Shown: piece by piece, positions 7,241 to 14,128 of the stretch
How positions within the stretch are numbered: position 1 is the stretch's first letter
How the letters are laid out: the number at the start of each line of letters is the position of its first letter
Assembly (NCBI GenBank): GCA_964592255.1
Contig: CAZQCI010000008.1
Location: 1-36,710 of the forward strand
DNA from: CAZQCI01 sp964592255
GTDB taxonomy: Bacteria; UBA10199; SBBF01
Length of the DNA: 36,710 nt
Direction: 5' to 3'
Translations under genes and position numbers: made by a program
Notes under the pieces: generated by a model
Database searches by the model: none
The model's input: the letters and a program-made list of their open reading frames with translations, nothing else
Told to the model about the DNA's origin: nothing

Positions 7241-8395
7241 TCAGAATCCCGGAAGAATTTCATTCAGAAAATAACGATAAGGATAAATAAGAATGTCCTC
7301 TATTTTTTGGGTTTTTTCCCCATTAAAAATAACGATTTTCTCTCCTTTTTTTTGAGTAAGGTATTCAAAAGCATTTAATCCCTTCAACTGTTTTTGATCC
7401 ACTTTTTTTCCTGATTTAACTTCAATCAAAAAAAGCTTTTTGGGCGTTTGGATAACCAAGTCCACTTCATCGCCGATATCGGTTCGGAAAGAAAAAAAAC
7501 GCCAGTCTTTTTTGTGCACTTGTGCATAATAATAAACCTGCAAAATCAACCAGTGTTCAAAAAGATGGCCCGTTTCCGTAGGGGTAAAGTCCTTATTGAG
7601 AAGGCCCAAAAGGGCATGGCGAACACCTAAATCAAAAATAAAAATCCGGTCTCGCTGGCTGATTCTTCGGTGCCCAAGACTGGGCGTATAGGGAGGAATC
7701 CGAATGGCTAAAAGCGTATCTTCCAAGACTTCATAAAACCGGCGCAAGGTATCTTTCGTGACTTCCGAGTCGCTGGCAATTTTAGAATAATTAATCCACA
7801 ACCCACTCTGCCCGGCGGCCAATTCCAAAAAACGGGCATAAGCCGCCACGTTTCTTATGAAACTTTCCGAACGAATTTCCTCTTTCAGATAAACTTGCGT
7901 GTAGGTTTTGAGTATCTCAACACCGGTGTTGTCATCAAAATAAATTCCAGGAAGCATTCCACGGGTAAGACTTTTTTGAAGGTCAAAATGTTTTCCAAGC
8001 TCCCAATAAGTAAGCGGCCCCAAATGCTCCTCAATCACACGGCCCGGCAAAAGATTAGCCCCGCCCTGCCTTAATTTTCGGGCACTCGATCCGGTAAGAA
8101 TGAAACGTGCACCGAAACCTTCGTCAATGAGATATTGCACCGTGTTGAGCAAAAAAGGAAGGCGCTGCACTTCATCAATAGAAACCAATTTCGGACGCTT
8201 GAGCGCCAGCAATTCTTTTTTAAGTAAACCGGGATCTTTGAGGTGATTTAAATAAATTTCTTCATCACTCAAATTCAACACATAATCGGGAGACAATCTT
8301 TTCACCAAAGTCGATTTTCCCACCTGCCGAGGGCCCAGCAATAAAATACTCTTCTCCCCCTTTTTTAATCTATGTTCAATGAATCTAGATATCAT
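7241..8395 (-). CDS. AAA-family ATPase with C-terminal DUF4143 domain
   Basis: A 384-residue P-loop ATPase of the AAA_14/DUF4143 type, widespread as stand-alone genes of unknown role. Walker A GPRQVGKST is at 21-29, Walker B LVSIDE at 70-75 and the sensor FILTGSSAR at 98-106. The C-terminal part has GDEVDLVIQ (308-316) and IEVKSGKK (324-331), which together look like the acidic-(E)xK core of a PD-(D/E)xK nuclease-like fold. Whether it cuts DNA is not known. It is flanked by unrelated genes and preceded by its own palindromic site directly against the ATG, which suggests an autonomously regulated, possibly horizontally acquired unit. Confidence 0.88.
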   Translation of the reverse strand: MISRFIEHRLKKGEKSILLLGPRQVGKSTLVKRLSPDYVLNLSDEEIYLNHLKDPGLLKKELLALKRPKLVSIDEVQRLPFLLNTVQYLIDEGFGARFILTGSSARKLRQGGANLLPGRVIEEHLGPLTYWELGKHFDLQKSLTRGMLPGIYFDDNTGVEILKTYTQVYLKEEIRSESFIRNVAAYARFLELAAGQSGLWINYSKIASDSEVTKDTLRRFYEVLEDTLLAIRIPPYTPSLGHRRISQRDRIFIFDLGVRHALLGLLNKDFTPTETGHLFEHWLILQVYYYAQVHKKDWRFFSFRTDIGDEVDLVIQTPKKLFLIEVKSGKKVDQKQLKGLNAFEYLTQKKGEKIVIFNGEKTQKIEDILIYPYRYFLNEILPGF

Positions 8396-8441
8396 ACTAT
8401 CTATTTTTCAATGAAAATAGATAGTAAGTCAACTATTTTCA
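8396..8441 (-). promoter_or_regulatory. Palindromic operator-like site abutting the ATPase start codon
   Basis: ACTATCTATTTT at 8396-8407 is a perfect inverted copy of AAAATAGATAGT at 8414-8425, ending exactly at the ATG. A third half-site, CTATTTTCA, is at 8433-8441, so the motif CTATTTT(T)CA occurs three times in 41 bp. On the minus strand TTGACT lies at about 8426-8431, a possible -35, which would place the palindrome over the promoter core and leave almost no leader. Consistent with autoregulation; not proven. Confidence 0.55.
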
Positions 8442-8448
8442 ATAACTT

Positions 8449-9225
8449 CTACTTCTTACCTGGTTGCTTGCGAAGAGCTTCTCTCATGGCTTTAGCTTTA
8501 TCGTAGAGGGTAGCAAAGTCGGGTTCGTTATCGACGTGGTAGCGCTCCATAATACGGATGGCATAATCGGGTTCTTGTCTTCTTAAATAAAGAATACAAA
8601 TATCACGGATCAGAGGTTGGTTTTTGGGTTTGTGCGGAAGAATTAATTCGTAAGTTCGAAGCAAATCGTCGTATTGCTTATTCAGCCGAAATTCACGGGC
8701 TAAAATTTCGTATTGCTCCATGGCTTCGGCCGTCATACCTATATTCTGATAAATTTCAGCCATCTTGCGTCGTGCCACGGGGCTGGGGTCAATAGCTAAT
8801 AATTTTTGACCCGTTTGCACCAGTTGCTCCTTATCCCCTTCCATTTCAAAATGCTGCATGGCGATTCGATATTGATTCACCACATCGGAAGTAGAACCCA
8901 GCTTTGAATACAGCTCGGCCATTTTAAGGTTTACCTCCACCAAATGAGGATTAATTTTGAGAATATTTTTATAGATGGCAACAGCCTTGAGAAAAAAATT
9001 ATCTTTGATATAGCTTTCAGCTACTTTCTCGTACGCTTCAATAGCTTGAGGAATTTCTTTAGCCTTAAAATAAGTTTCTGCAATTTTAAGCCAAACACGC
9101 GTATCGTCGGGATGTTCGGTGGCAAGTGCTAAATAATCCTCCAATTCGCTCTCGTAACGATTTTTTTGAAACAAGCGCGAAACCAAACCTTTTATTTTCT
9201 TTTGCTGTGAGCCAAGGTTGAACAT
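8449..9225 (-). CDS. Tetratricopeptide-repeat protein, last gene of the aro operon
   Basis: A 258-residue protein built almost wholly of TPR helical hairpins, from about residue 20 to 235. Clear 34-residue units begin near 38 (DTRVWLKIAETYFKAKEIPQ), 73 and 107, each with the W/L-G/A-Y-A-P spacing. No signal peptide, so it is probably a cytosolic protein-binding scaffold. It follows aroQ after only 3 nt in the same direction, which ties its expression to the shikimate genes although its own function is unknown. The C-terminus is basic. Confidence 0.8.
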   Translation of the reverse strand: MFNLGSQQKKIKGLVSRLFQKNRYESELEDYLALATEHPDDTRVWLKIAETYFKAKEIPQAIEAYEKVAESYIKDNFFLKAVAIYKNILKINPHLVEVNLKMAELYSKLGSTSDVVNQYRIAMQHFEMEGDKEQLVQTGQKLLAIDPSPVARRKMAEIYQNIGMTAEAMEQYEILAREFRLNKQYDDLLRTYELILPHKPKNQPLIRDICILYLRRQEPDYAIRIMERYHVDNEPDFATLYDKAKAMREALRKQPGKK

Positions 9226-9228
9226 GAA

Positions 9229-9687
9229 TTACTTGTTGGAATGGGTCACAATGCCGACGAGGGCTTCAAGACCCAAAAGATAACTATCGATTCCAAAACC
9301 ACTGATCTGACCATGCGCCACCGGCGCAATGTAGGAATGATGACGAAAATCTTCGCGACGATAAATATTGGATAAATGAACCTCCACCGTCGGCAAGCCC
9401 ACCGCGAGAATAGCGTCACGTAATGCCACACTGGTATGCGTATAAGCAGCAGGGTTGATCAAAAGACCGGCATAAATTTTTCCGGCTTTTTGAATTTTTT
9501 CAACCAATGTACCTTCAGTATTAGACTGAAAACAATCCACCCCTACTTTGAGAGATTTTCCTTTTTTAACCAAAAGAGCATTAATATCCTTTAAAGTGGT
9601 TTTGCCATAAATGGAGGTTTCACGTCCGCCTAAAAGGTTAAGATTAGGTCCGTGAATAACAAGAATTTTAGGCGATTTTTTTGGCAT
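9229..9687 (-). CDS. aroQ: 3-dehydroquinate dehydratase, type II
   Basis: Third step of the shikimate pathway: 3-dehydroquinate to 3-dehydroshikimate. The 152-residue length and the motifs VIHGPNLNLLG (10-20), SIYG with catalytic Tyr27, INPAAYTHTSVALRDA with the substrate-binding Asn and His, and VEVHLSNIYRREDFRHHS are those of the small dodecameric type II enzyme, not the AroD type. The gene lies after aroB, and the 54-nt gap between them holds a palindromic repeat whose GGGGGAGTTA end supplies the only visible Shine-Dalgarno, 10 nt before the ATG. Confidence 0.96.
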   Translation of the reverse strand: MPKKSPKILVIHGPNLNLLGGRETSIYGKTTLKDINALLVKKGKSLKVGVDCFQSNTEGTLVEKIQKAGKIYAGLLINPAAYTHTSVALRDAILAVGLPTVEVHLSNIYRREDFRHHSYIAPVAHGQISGFGIDSYLLGLEALVGIVTHSNK

Positions 9688-9694
9688 ACTGGAG

Positions 9695-9731
9695 TAACTC
9701 CCCCTAACCCCCTCTTATCACTAAGAGGGGG
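9695..9731 (+). repeat. Palindromic repeat, copy A (aroB-aroQ gap)
   Basis: TAACTCCCCCTAAC leads into CCCCCTCTTA (9708-9717), loop TCAC, then TAAGAGGGGG (9722-9731): a perfect 10-bp stem. The same unit recurs at 28519-28554 and, changed, at 10826-10880 and 10898-10976. Confidence 0.85.
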
Positions 9732-9741
9732 AAAAATAACT

Positions 9742-10809
9742 TTAAATATACTTAACAATTTCGTCCACCGCTAAATCCTGGTCAAAAGCCTGTCCCATTT
9801 TTTTAACAGCAATGTATTGAACTCGACGGCCACTAGATTTTTTATCCAGTTGAATACATTGAGCGTATTTCTTTTTTGGATAATCAGGCCAAGCTGTTGG
9901 CAACCCTAAGGCTACAAGTAAACGAATCAGGCGAAAATAAACATCTTCGGAACACAAACCTTCCATAAAAGATAGTCCAGTCGCATAAACCATGCCCATA
10001 CTCACCGCTTCACCATGATGGATACGACTATAACCACTTAATGTCTCAATGGCATGAGCCAGTGTATGCCCAAAATTAAGAAGAACTCTTAGCCCCCCTT
10101 CACGCTCGTCTTGAGAAACAATGTGTGCCTTAATGGCACAAGAACGGCGGATGATAGTGCCCAGCACTTTTGAATTTAATTTCAAAATTCCAGAAATATT
10201 TGACTCTAAAAATTTAAAAAACTTTTCATCGCGAATGACACCATATTTTACTACTTCGGCCAAACCACATAAATACTCACGCTGAGGAAGTGTTTTGAGA
10301 AAATCGGTATCAATCAACACCCATCGAGGCTGATAAAAAGCCCCTACCAAATTTTTACCGGATTCCAGATCGACACCCGTCTTTCCTCCCACACTACTAT
10401 CAACTTGAGCCAACAAAGTGGTGGGTATCTGAATAAAAGGAATCCCCCGCATGTAAATGGAGGCTACAAACCCACCAACATCCCCGACGACACCCCCACC
10501 CAAAGCAACTAAACCGGTTTTACGATCCCCACGAAAATGAATGATCTGACGAATGATTTTTTCAACCGTGGCCAAAGTTTTGTATTTTTCCCCATCGGGA
10601 ATGACAATCCATTGATAAGAAAAATTTTTCCCTGACAAGAGTTTGTCGATTTTTTTACGATACAAACGCGCCAAGGTCGTATTGGTTACAATAACAAAAC
10701 GACGCGATGGAAAAAAAGAAGGGAGTTTTTGGGGGAGAGAACGCAGCAAACCCGCACCAATATCGATGTTGTAACTACGCTCTTTAAGTTTAACGGGAAC
10801 GGTAATCAT
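9742..10809 (-). CDS. aroB: 3-dehydroquinate synthase
   Basis: Second shikimate step: cyclises DAHP to 3-dehydroquinate using NAD and a divalent metal. Seen are the cofactor-binding ALGGGVVGDVGGFVAS (about 102-117), then PTTLLAQVDSSVGGKTGVD and KNLVGAFYQP, and metal-site segments GLAEVVKYG, LNFGHTLAHAIE and HHGEAVSMGM. Length is 355 residues, normal for the family. It lies between aroK and aroQ in one operon; the 95-nt gap to aroK is filled by repeat copy B and part of copy C. Confidence 0.97.
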   Translation of the reverse strand: MITVPVKLKERSYNIDIGAGLLRSLPQKLPSFFPSRRFVIVTNTTLARLYRKKIDKLLSGKNFSYQWIVIPDGEKYKTLATVEKIIRQIIHFRGDRKTGLVALGGGVVGDVGGFVASIYMRGIPFIQIPTTLLAQVDSSVGGKTGVDLESGKNLVGAFYQPRWVLIDTDFLKTLPQREYLCGLAEVVKYGVIRDEKFFKFLESNISGILKLNSKVLGTIIRRSCAIKAHIVSQDEREGGLRVLLNFGHTLAHAIETLSGYSRIHHGEAVSMGMVYATGLSFMEGLCSEDVYFRLIRLLVALGLPTAWPDYPKKKYAQCIQLDKKSSGRRVQYIAVKKMGQAFDQDLAVDEIVKYI

Positions 10810-10825
10810 AAGGTAATAAAAAAAA

Positions 10826-10880
10826 TCCCCCGCTTAAAATAATCCCAAAGGAATCCCTTTGGGAGAGGGGGTTAGGGGGA
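10826..10880 (-). repeat. Palindromic repeat, copy B (aroK-aroB gap), variant stem
   Basis: The right half GAGGGGGTTAGGGGGAATT matches copy A in reverse. The central stem differs: TCCCAAAGG (10843-10851) pairs with CCTTTGGGA (10856-10864) around AATC. The left edge TCCCCC at 10826 pairs with the right-hand G-run. Confidence 0.7.
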
Positions 10881-10897
10881 ATTATTAAAAATGAGTC

Positions 10898-10976
10898 GCC
10901 CCTCCTAACCTCCCCTTATGCTACTCTGCGAAGCAGCCTTCGCTACGTAGCACGAGTAATTAAGGGGAGGAATAAC
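10898..10976 (+). repeat. Palindromic repeat, copy C, overlapping the 3' end of aroK, with a nested palindrome in its loop
   Basis: Outer arms CCTCCCCTTA (10909-10918) and TAAGGGGAGG (10961-10970) with the usual CCCCTCCTAA lead. The loop is expanded by a second palindrome at 10919-10952: TGCTAC, TCT, GCGAAG, CAGC, CTTCGC, TAC, GTAGCA, a two-step perfect stem. The outer unit carries the aroK stop codon. Confidence 0.8.
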
Positions 10977-11465
10977 TTTCAAAATCTTCCTCTCCACGGC
11001 CTCTGGTGTCAAGCCATCCGTTTCAATCTGGTGGGGTGCTAAATCATAATACGGACGACGCTTGCGGAGTAACTCTTCTATTTTTTCACGACTCACGCGC
11101 GATCCCAGCAAAGGTCGATGAGATTGTCGCCCCACACGCTTATCAATCACTGCAGGAGAAGCTGTTAAGTTCACCCAAAAACCCCGCTTTAAAATCTCCC
11201 GATTTGACTCCGAAAGAATAGCCCCTCCTCCCAAACTCACAACACAAGGAATGAGAGTTGAAAGATGGAGAAGCGCCTCATGCTCGGCCCTTCGAAAAAG
11301 GGCTTCGCCCTCTTTTTGAAAAATCATGGAAATAGACATACCAAAAGCACGCTCAATCACCGCGTCCAGATCGACAAAAGGAAGATGCAACCTACGGGCT
11401 AACAAAAAGCCGACCGTACTTTTACCTGTTCCCATAAAACCAGTAAGATAGATTTGCTGTTTCAT
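10905..11465 (-). CDS. aroK: Shikimate kinase, with repeat-encoded C-terminal tail
   Basis: Phosphorylates shikimate with ATP. Walker A GFMGTGKST is at 9-17, then DLDAVIE, FRRAEHEAL, SLGGGAIL (substrate-binding GGG), the lid Arg segment VGRQSHRPLLG and RRPYYDLAPHQIET. These complete a normal kinase at about residue 165. The last 21 residues (after KVIPP) are read from a palindromic repeat and its nested palindrome, and the TAG stop lies in the repeat core, so this tail is almost certainly an insertion product. The start ATG at 11465 directly precedes KQQIYLTGFMGTGKS. Second gene after aroC with a 55-nt gap. Confidence 0.95.
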   Translation of the reverse strand: MKQQIYLTGFMGTGKSTVGFLLARRLHLPFVDLDAVIERAFGMSISMIFQKEGEALFRRAEHEALLHLSTLIPCVVSLGGGAILSESNREILKRGFWVNLTASPAVIDKRVGRQSHRPLLGSRVSREKIEELLRKRRPYYDLAPHQIETDGLTPEAVERKILKVIPPLNYSCYVAKAASQSSIRGG

Positions 11466-11520
11466 CGGTAATCGATATGAAATTTTATTGGATCCCTTTC
11501 CTATGATGAGGAGGGGAATA

Positions 11521-12687
11521 TTAATACGCTCTCACCTGCTGAAGATATCCCTCATAGTTACGACGGATTTCAACAAGCGAGTCACCACCAAATTTTTCCA
11601 AAAAGGCTTTAGCGATTTCAAAAGCCACGACATTTTCGGCAATCACACCCGCGGCAGGCACCGCACACGTATCGGAACGTTCCACAGAAGCTTCCACATC
11701 TTTCTTGGTATGAATATCCACAGAATGCAGCGGCGTATAGAGAGTTGAAATGGGTTTCATGACACCACGTAATACCAGCGGCTCTCCAGTGGTCATTCCC
11801 CCTTCTAAACCGCCTGCACGGTTAGTTTTGCGAAAAAACTTTTTATCAGCAGAATTATAAAAAATTTCGTCGTGGCATTCGGAACCAAACTTTAACCCTT
11901 CTTCAAAACCCAAACCAAATTCCACTCCTTTAATCGCTTGAATACTTAAAATAGCCGCCGCTAAACGCGTATCTAATTTTAAATCCCATTGGACGTGGCT
12001 GCCTAAGCCGGGAGGAAGACCCGTCACTACAATTTCAAAAATACCTCCAACGGTGTCTCCATTTTTCTTGGCTACATCAATTTTCTCCATCATCTTCTTA
12101 GCCACCACAGGATCAATACAACGTACAGGATCGTCTTCAGCCAAACGGGCCACATCTTCCCAAGAAGGGCGATCCGAAGAAATAGACACACCTCCAATGC
12201 AAGTCACATGACCCATAACGGAAATATTAAACTGATTGAGAAAACAACGCGTCACCGCCCCTAAGGCCACTCGCATGGTGGTTTCACGTGCCGAGGCCCG
12301 TTCTAAAATATCACGCAAATCATGCGTATCGTATTTAAGACCGCCATTTAAATCTGCGTGACCGGGGCGCGGCGAATCTACCGGGCGCTTTTTGGTGTAA
12401 TTTTCGATAAAATCCGTACTCATCTCATCGCGCCACGCAGAAAAATCACGATTGGCCACCCATAAGGCAACAGGAGAACCTAAAGTTTTGCCATGGCGAA
12501 TGCCGGAGGTGATGTCAACCGTATCGGTTTCAATCTTCATCCGCCCACCGCGTCCATAACCCTTTTGACGGCGAGCCAATTGAAGATTAATCGCATCGGC
12601 TGATACAGGAACACCGGAAGGCATTCCTTCAAGAATAACGGTTAATCCTTTGCCGTGGGATTCACCTGCTGTGAGATATCGAAGCAT
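11521..12687 (-). CDS. aroC: Chorismate synthase
   Basis: Last shikimate step: converts EPSP to chorismate and needs reduced FMN. The signatures are complete: AGESHGKGLTVILEGMPSG at the N-terminus, RRQKGYGRGGRM, RPGHADLNGGLKYD followed by DILERASARETTMRVALGA, and GGMTTGEPLVLRGVMKPI near the C-terminus. Length is 388 residues, in the long (Gram-positive/deltaproteobacterial) size class versus 361 in E. coli. Its ATG lies one base after the stop of the upstream regulator gene, so the two are translationally coupled. Confidence 0.97.
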   Translation of the reverse strand: MLRYLTAGESHGKGLTVILEGMPSGVPVSADAINLQLARRQKGYGRGGRMKIETDTVDITSGIRHGKTLGSPVALWVANRDFSAWRDEMSTDFIENYTKKRPVDSPRPGHADLNGGLKYDTHDLRDILERASARETTMRVALGAVTRCFLNQFNISVMGHVTCIGGVSISSDRPSWEDVARLAEDDPVRCIDPVVAKKMMEKIDVAKKNGDTVGGIFEIVVTGLPPGLGSHVQWDLKLDTRLAAAILSIQAIKGVEFGLGFEEGLKFGSECHDEIFYNSADKKFFRKTNRAGGLEGGMTTGEPLVLRGVMKPISTLYTPLHSVDIHTKKDVEASVERSDTCAVPAAGVIAENVVAFEIAKAFLEKFGGDSLVEIRRNYEGYLQQVRAY

Positions 12688-12688
12688 G

Positions 12689-12898
12689 TTATGAGGGAAA
12701 AACTTTTTCCTTATCGGTCAGTTTCAGTCCAAGAGCAAGAATGATTTTACGTTTGGTATCCATACGGCAAGTCATGCCGGATTCAACACGATCAATGGTT
12801 AAGGCCGACAACCCCGCCTTACGTCCAAGCTCCGCCTTACTGATAAGCAGCTCTTCCCGAATTTGGCGAATATTGTTTTTAACTTTTTCTTCAACCAT
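12689..12898 (-). CDS. Small XRE-type helix-turn-helix regulator heading the aro operon
   Basis: A 69-residue protein that is essentially one Cro/cI helix-turn-helix domain: RQIREELLISKAELGRKAGL with the recognition helix LSALTIDRVESG, then KRKIILALGL. It has no effector domain. AGAGAGGG precedes the ATG closely. It is the first gene of the transcript with aroC (one-base spacing), and an inverted repeat overlaps its promoter, so it probably represses its own operon; this is inference. Alternatives are a dimeric activator or a degenerate anti-toxin-like HTH, but no toxin gene is present. Confidence 0.85.
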   Translation of the reverse strand: MVEEKVKNNIRQIREELLISKAELGRKAGLSALTIDRVESGMTCRMDTKRKIILALGLKLTDKEKVFPS

Positions 12899-12912
12899 GA
12901 CACCCTCTCTTA

Positions 12913-12942
12913 ATTATTAGTCACTTTCACTAATTATGTCTA
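12913..12942 (-). promoter_or_regulatory. Promoter of the HTH-aro operon with overlapping inverted repeat
   Basis: On the minus strand TAGACA (12942-12937) and AATAAT (12918-12913) are 18 bp apart, each five of six to sigma70 consensus. The inverted repeat ATTAGT-N7-ACTAAT (12916-12934) covers the -10 and most of the spacer. Transcription would begin a few bases before the regulator's ribosome binding site, leaving a very short leader. Confidence 0.6.
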
Positions 12943-13201
12943 AAATTAATCGAAGGCTGTATAAAGGTCAAGAAAAATGATTAACTATTAATTATTGATA
13001 TTATAAAATATATAAAATTAAGTATAATTATACTTAAATTAAGTATAATTAATATTAATTGATAACTGACTCGATTCATAGAGTCGCCGAGGGCATCCCA
13101 GCATGGTTTCCCAACGGGATCACTTCGTGATTAGCCGGGGTCCATGGACAAATATTTAAACTGGGATGTCATTAAGGGTATGTGACATTGCAAGATAAGA
13201 T
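12943..13201. other. AT-rich gap between the aro operon and prepilin peptidase
   Basis: No coding frame with gene-like content. From 12970 to 13062 the sequence is almost pure A/T and contains the perfect palindrome TTAAGTATAATTATACTTAA (13018-13037) with a second copy of its left part, TTAAGTATAATTA, 21 bp further on (13039-13051). From 13093 to 13169 lies a structured repeat described separately. The aro operon and pilD both point left, so the gap must also hold the end of the pilD transcript. Confidence 0.7.
13093..13169 (+). repeat. Intergenic member of the hisF-type palindromic element
   Basis: Outer arms CATCCCAG (13094-13101) and CTGGGATG (13161-13168), inner arms CATGG (13102-13106) and CCATG (13142-13146), and a central hairpin GATCAC-TTC-GTGATT (13118-13132). 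The stretch AGCCGGGGTCCAT..ACA..A..TTTAAA at about 13132-13160 lines up with AGCCGGGATCCAT..ACAGA..ATTTAAA in the hisF insert, so both appear to be one family. Confidence 0.65.
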
Positions 13202-14014
13202 TCAGAGAGATAAACCAGAAATGGAAAGATAATAAGCCCAAATTTCTTTCCCAAAAAAATAAAACAGAAGAGCCCCCATCACTAAAAAAGGACCATAAGG
13301 AATAAGAAAAGGAGCTTCAGAATTTTCTTGAGATAGTTTTGCCTTAATCGCTAAAAATAAAGAATAAATTGTTCCTAAAATGGAACTAGACATAAAAATA
13401 AAAAGCGCGCCTTGCCAACCCAAAAAGGCTCCCAACATAGCACAAAGCTTTACGTCTCCCCCACCCAACCCTTCCCTCTTTCTCAGCCATAAATAAACTG
13501 TTCCAATTAAATAAAGAAAACCACCCCCCACCAAAATACCCAAACCCGAATGAATTAAAGCCGCCTTCCAGTTAGGCCAAAATTGATACACGGACACGCC
13601 CGTCCCCACCAAAATACCAGGAAGCGAAATCACATCGGGGATAATTTGGTGATCAAAATCAATGAAAGTCACCACAATTAAGGGACTCACAAAAAGCAAA
13701 AACCAAACAAAATAATCCGCCAAACTCACGGTATGGATAAAAACAGCTAGGGACAAAAGAGCGGTTCCTAGCTCCACTAAAGGATAGCGGATGGAAATAG
13801 ATTTTTGGCACGAACGGCAACGACCTTTTAGAAAAAGATACCCCAACAAAGGGATATTATCGTACCAAGGAACTTGACGGCGGCAATGAGGACAAAAAGA
13901 ACGCCCCCCCAAACTTAAATGTTGAGGGAGACGGTAAATACAGACGTTCAAAAAAGAACCGATTACGGCACCAAAAATTAAAACTTCTGTTGTCAAAAAC
14001 CAAAAAGGAATCAT
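13202..14014 (-). CDS. pilD: Type IV prepilin peptidase / N-methyltransferase (A24 family)
   Basis: An inner-membrane aspartic protease that cleaves type IV pilin and type II secretion pseudopilin leaders and methylates the new N-terminus. The cytosolic zinc loop has C41-x2-C44 and C66-x2-C69. The catalytic aspartates lie in FIDFDHQIIPD (D119) and LGGGDVKL (D187, the GxGD motif). About seven to eight hydrophobic segments span the 270 residues. No pilin or secretion gene is in the window. The start ATG sits at the first membrane segment; only a weak GAG precedes it. Divergent from the macroglobulin gene across 114 bp. Confidence 0.95.
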   Translation of the reverse strand: MIPFWFLTTEVLIFGAVIGSFLNVCIYRLPQHLSLGGRSFCPHCRRQVPWYDNIPLLGYLFLKGRCRSCQKSISIRYPLVELGTALLSLAVFIHTVSLADYFVWFLLFVSPLIVVTFIDFDHQIIPDVISLPGILVGTGVSVYQFWPNWKAALIHSGLGILVGGGFLYLIGTVYLWLRKREGLGGGDVKLCAMLGAFLGWQGALFIFMSSSILGTIYSLFLAIKAKLSQENSEAPFLIPYGPFLVMGALLFYFFGKEIWAYYLSISGLSL

Positions 14015-14128
14015 AGGCTCAAACTGGATTAAAAACCAGGACCTTACTATAACGAGTTTCCAGCAACTGGGAAGAAGAAAAAAATAAAAACTGAAACACT
14101 AACCAAAAAACTAGACGTTAATGCCGCT

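Noticed and set aside
13018..13060. CRISPR-like or origin-like repeat array
   Set aside because: Only two direct copies without spacers, and no DnaA boxes or cas genes nearby.
13118..13132. Rho-independent terminator for pilD at the GATCAC-TTC-GTGATT hairpin
   Set aside because: No T-run follows on either strand; the hairpin is better explained as the centre of a dispersed palindromic element.
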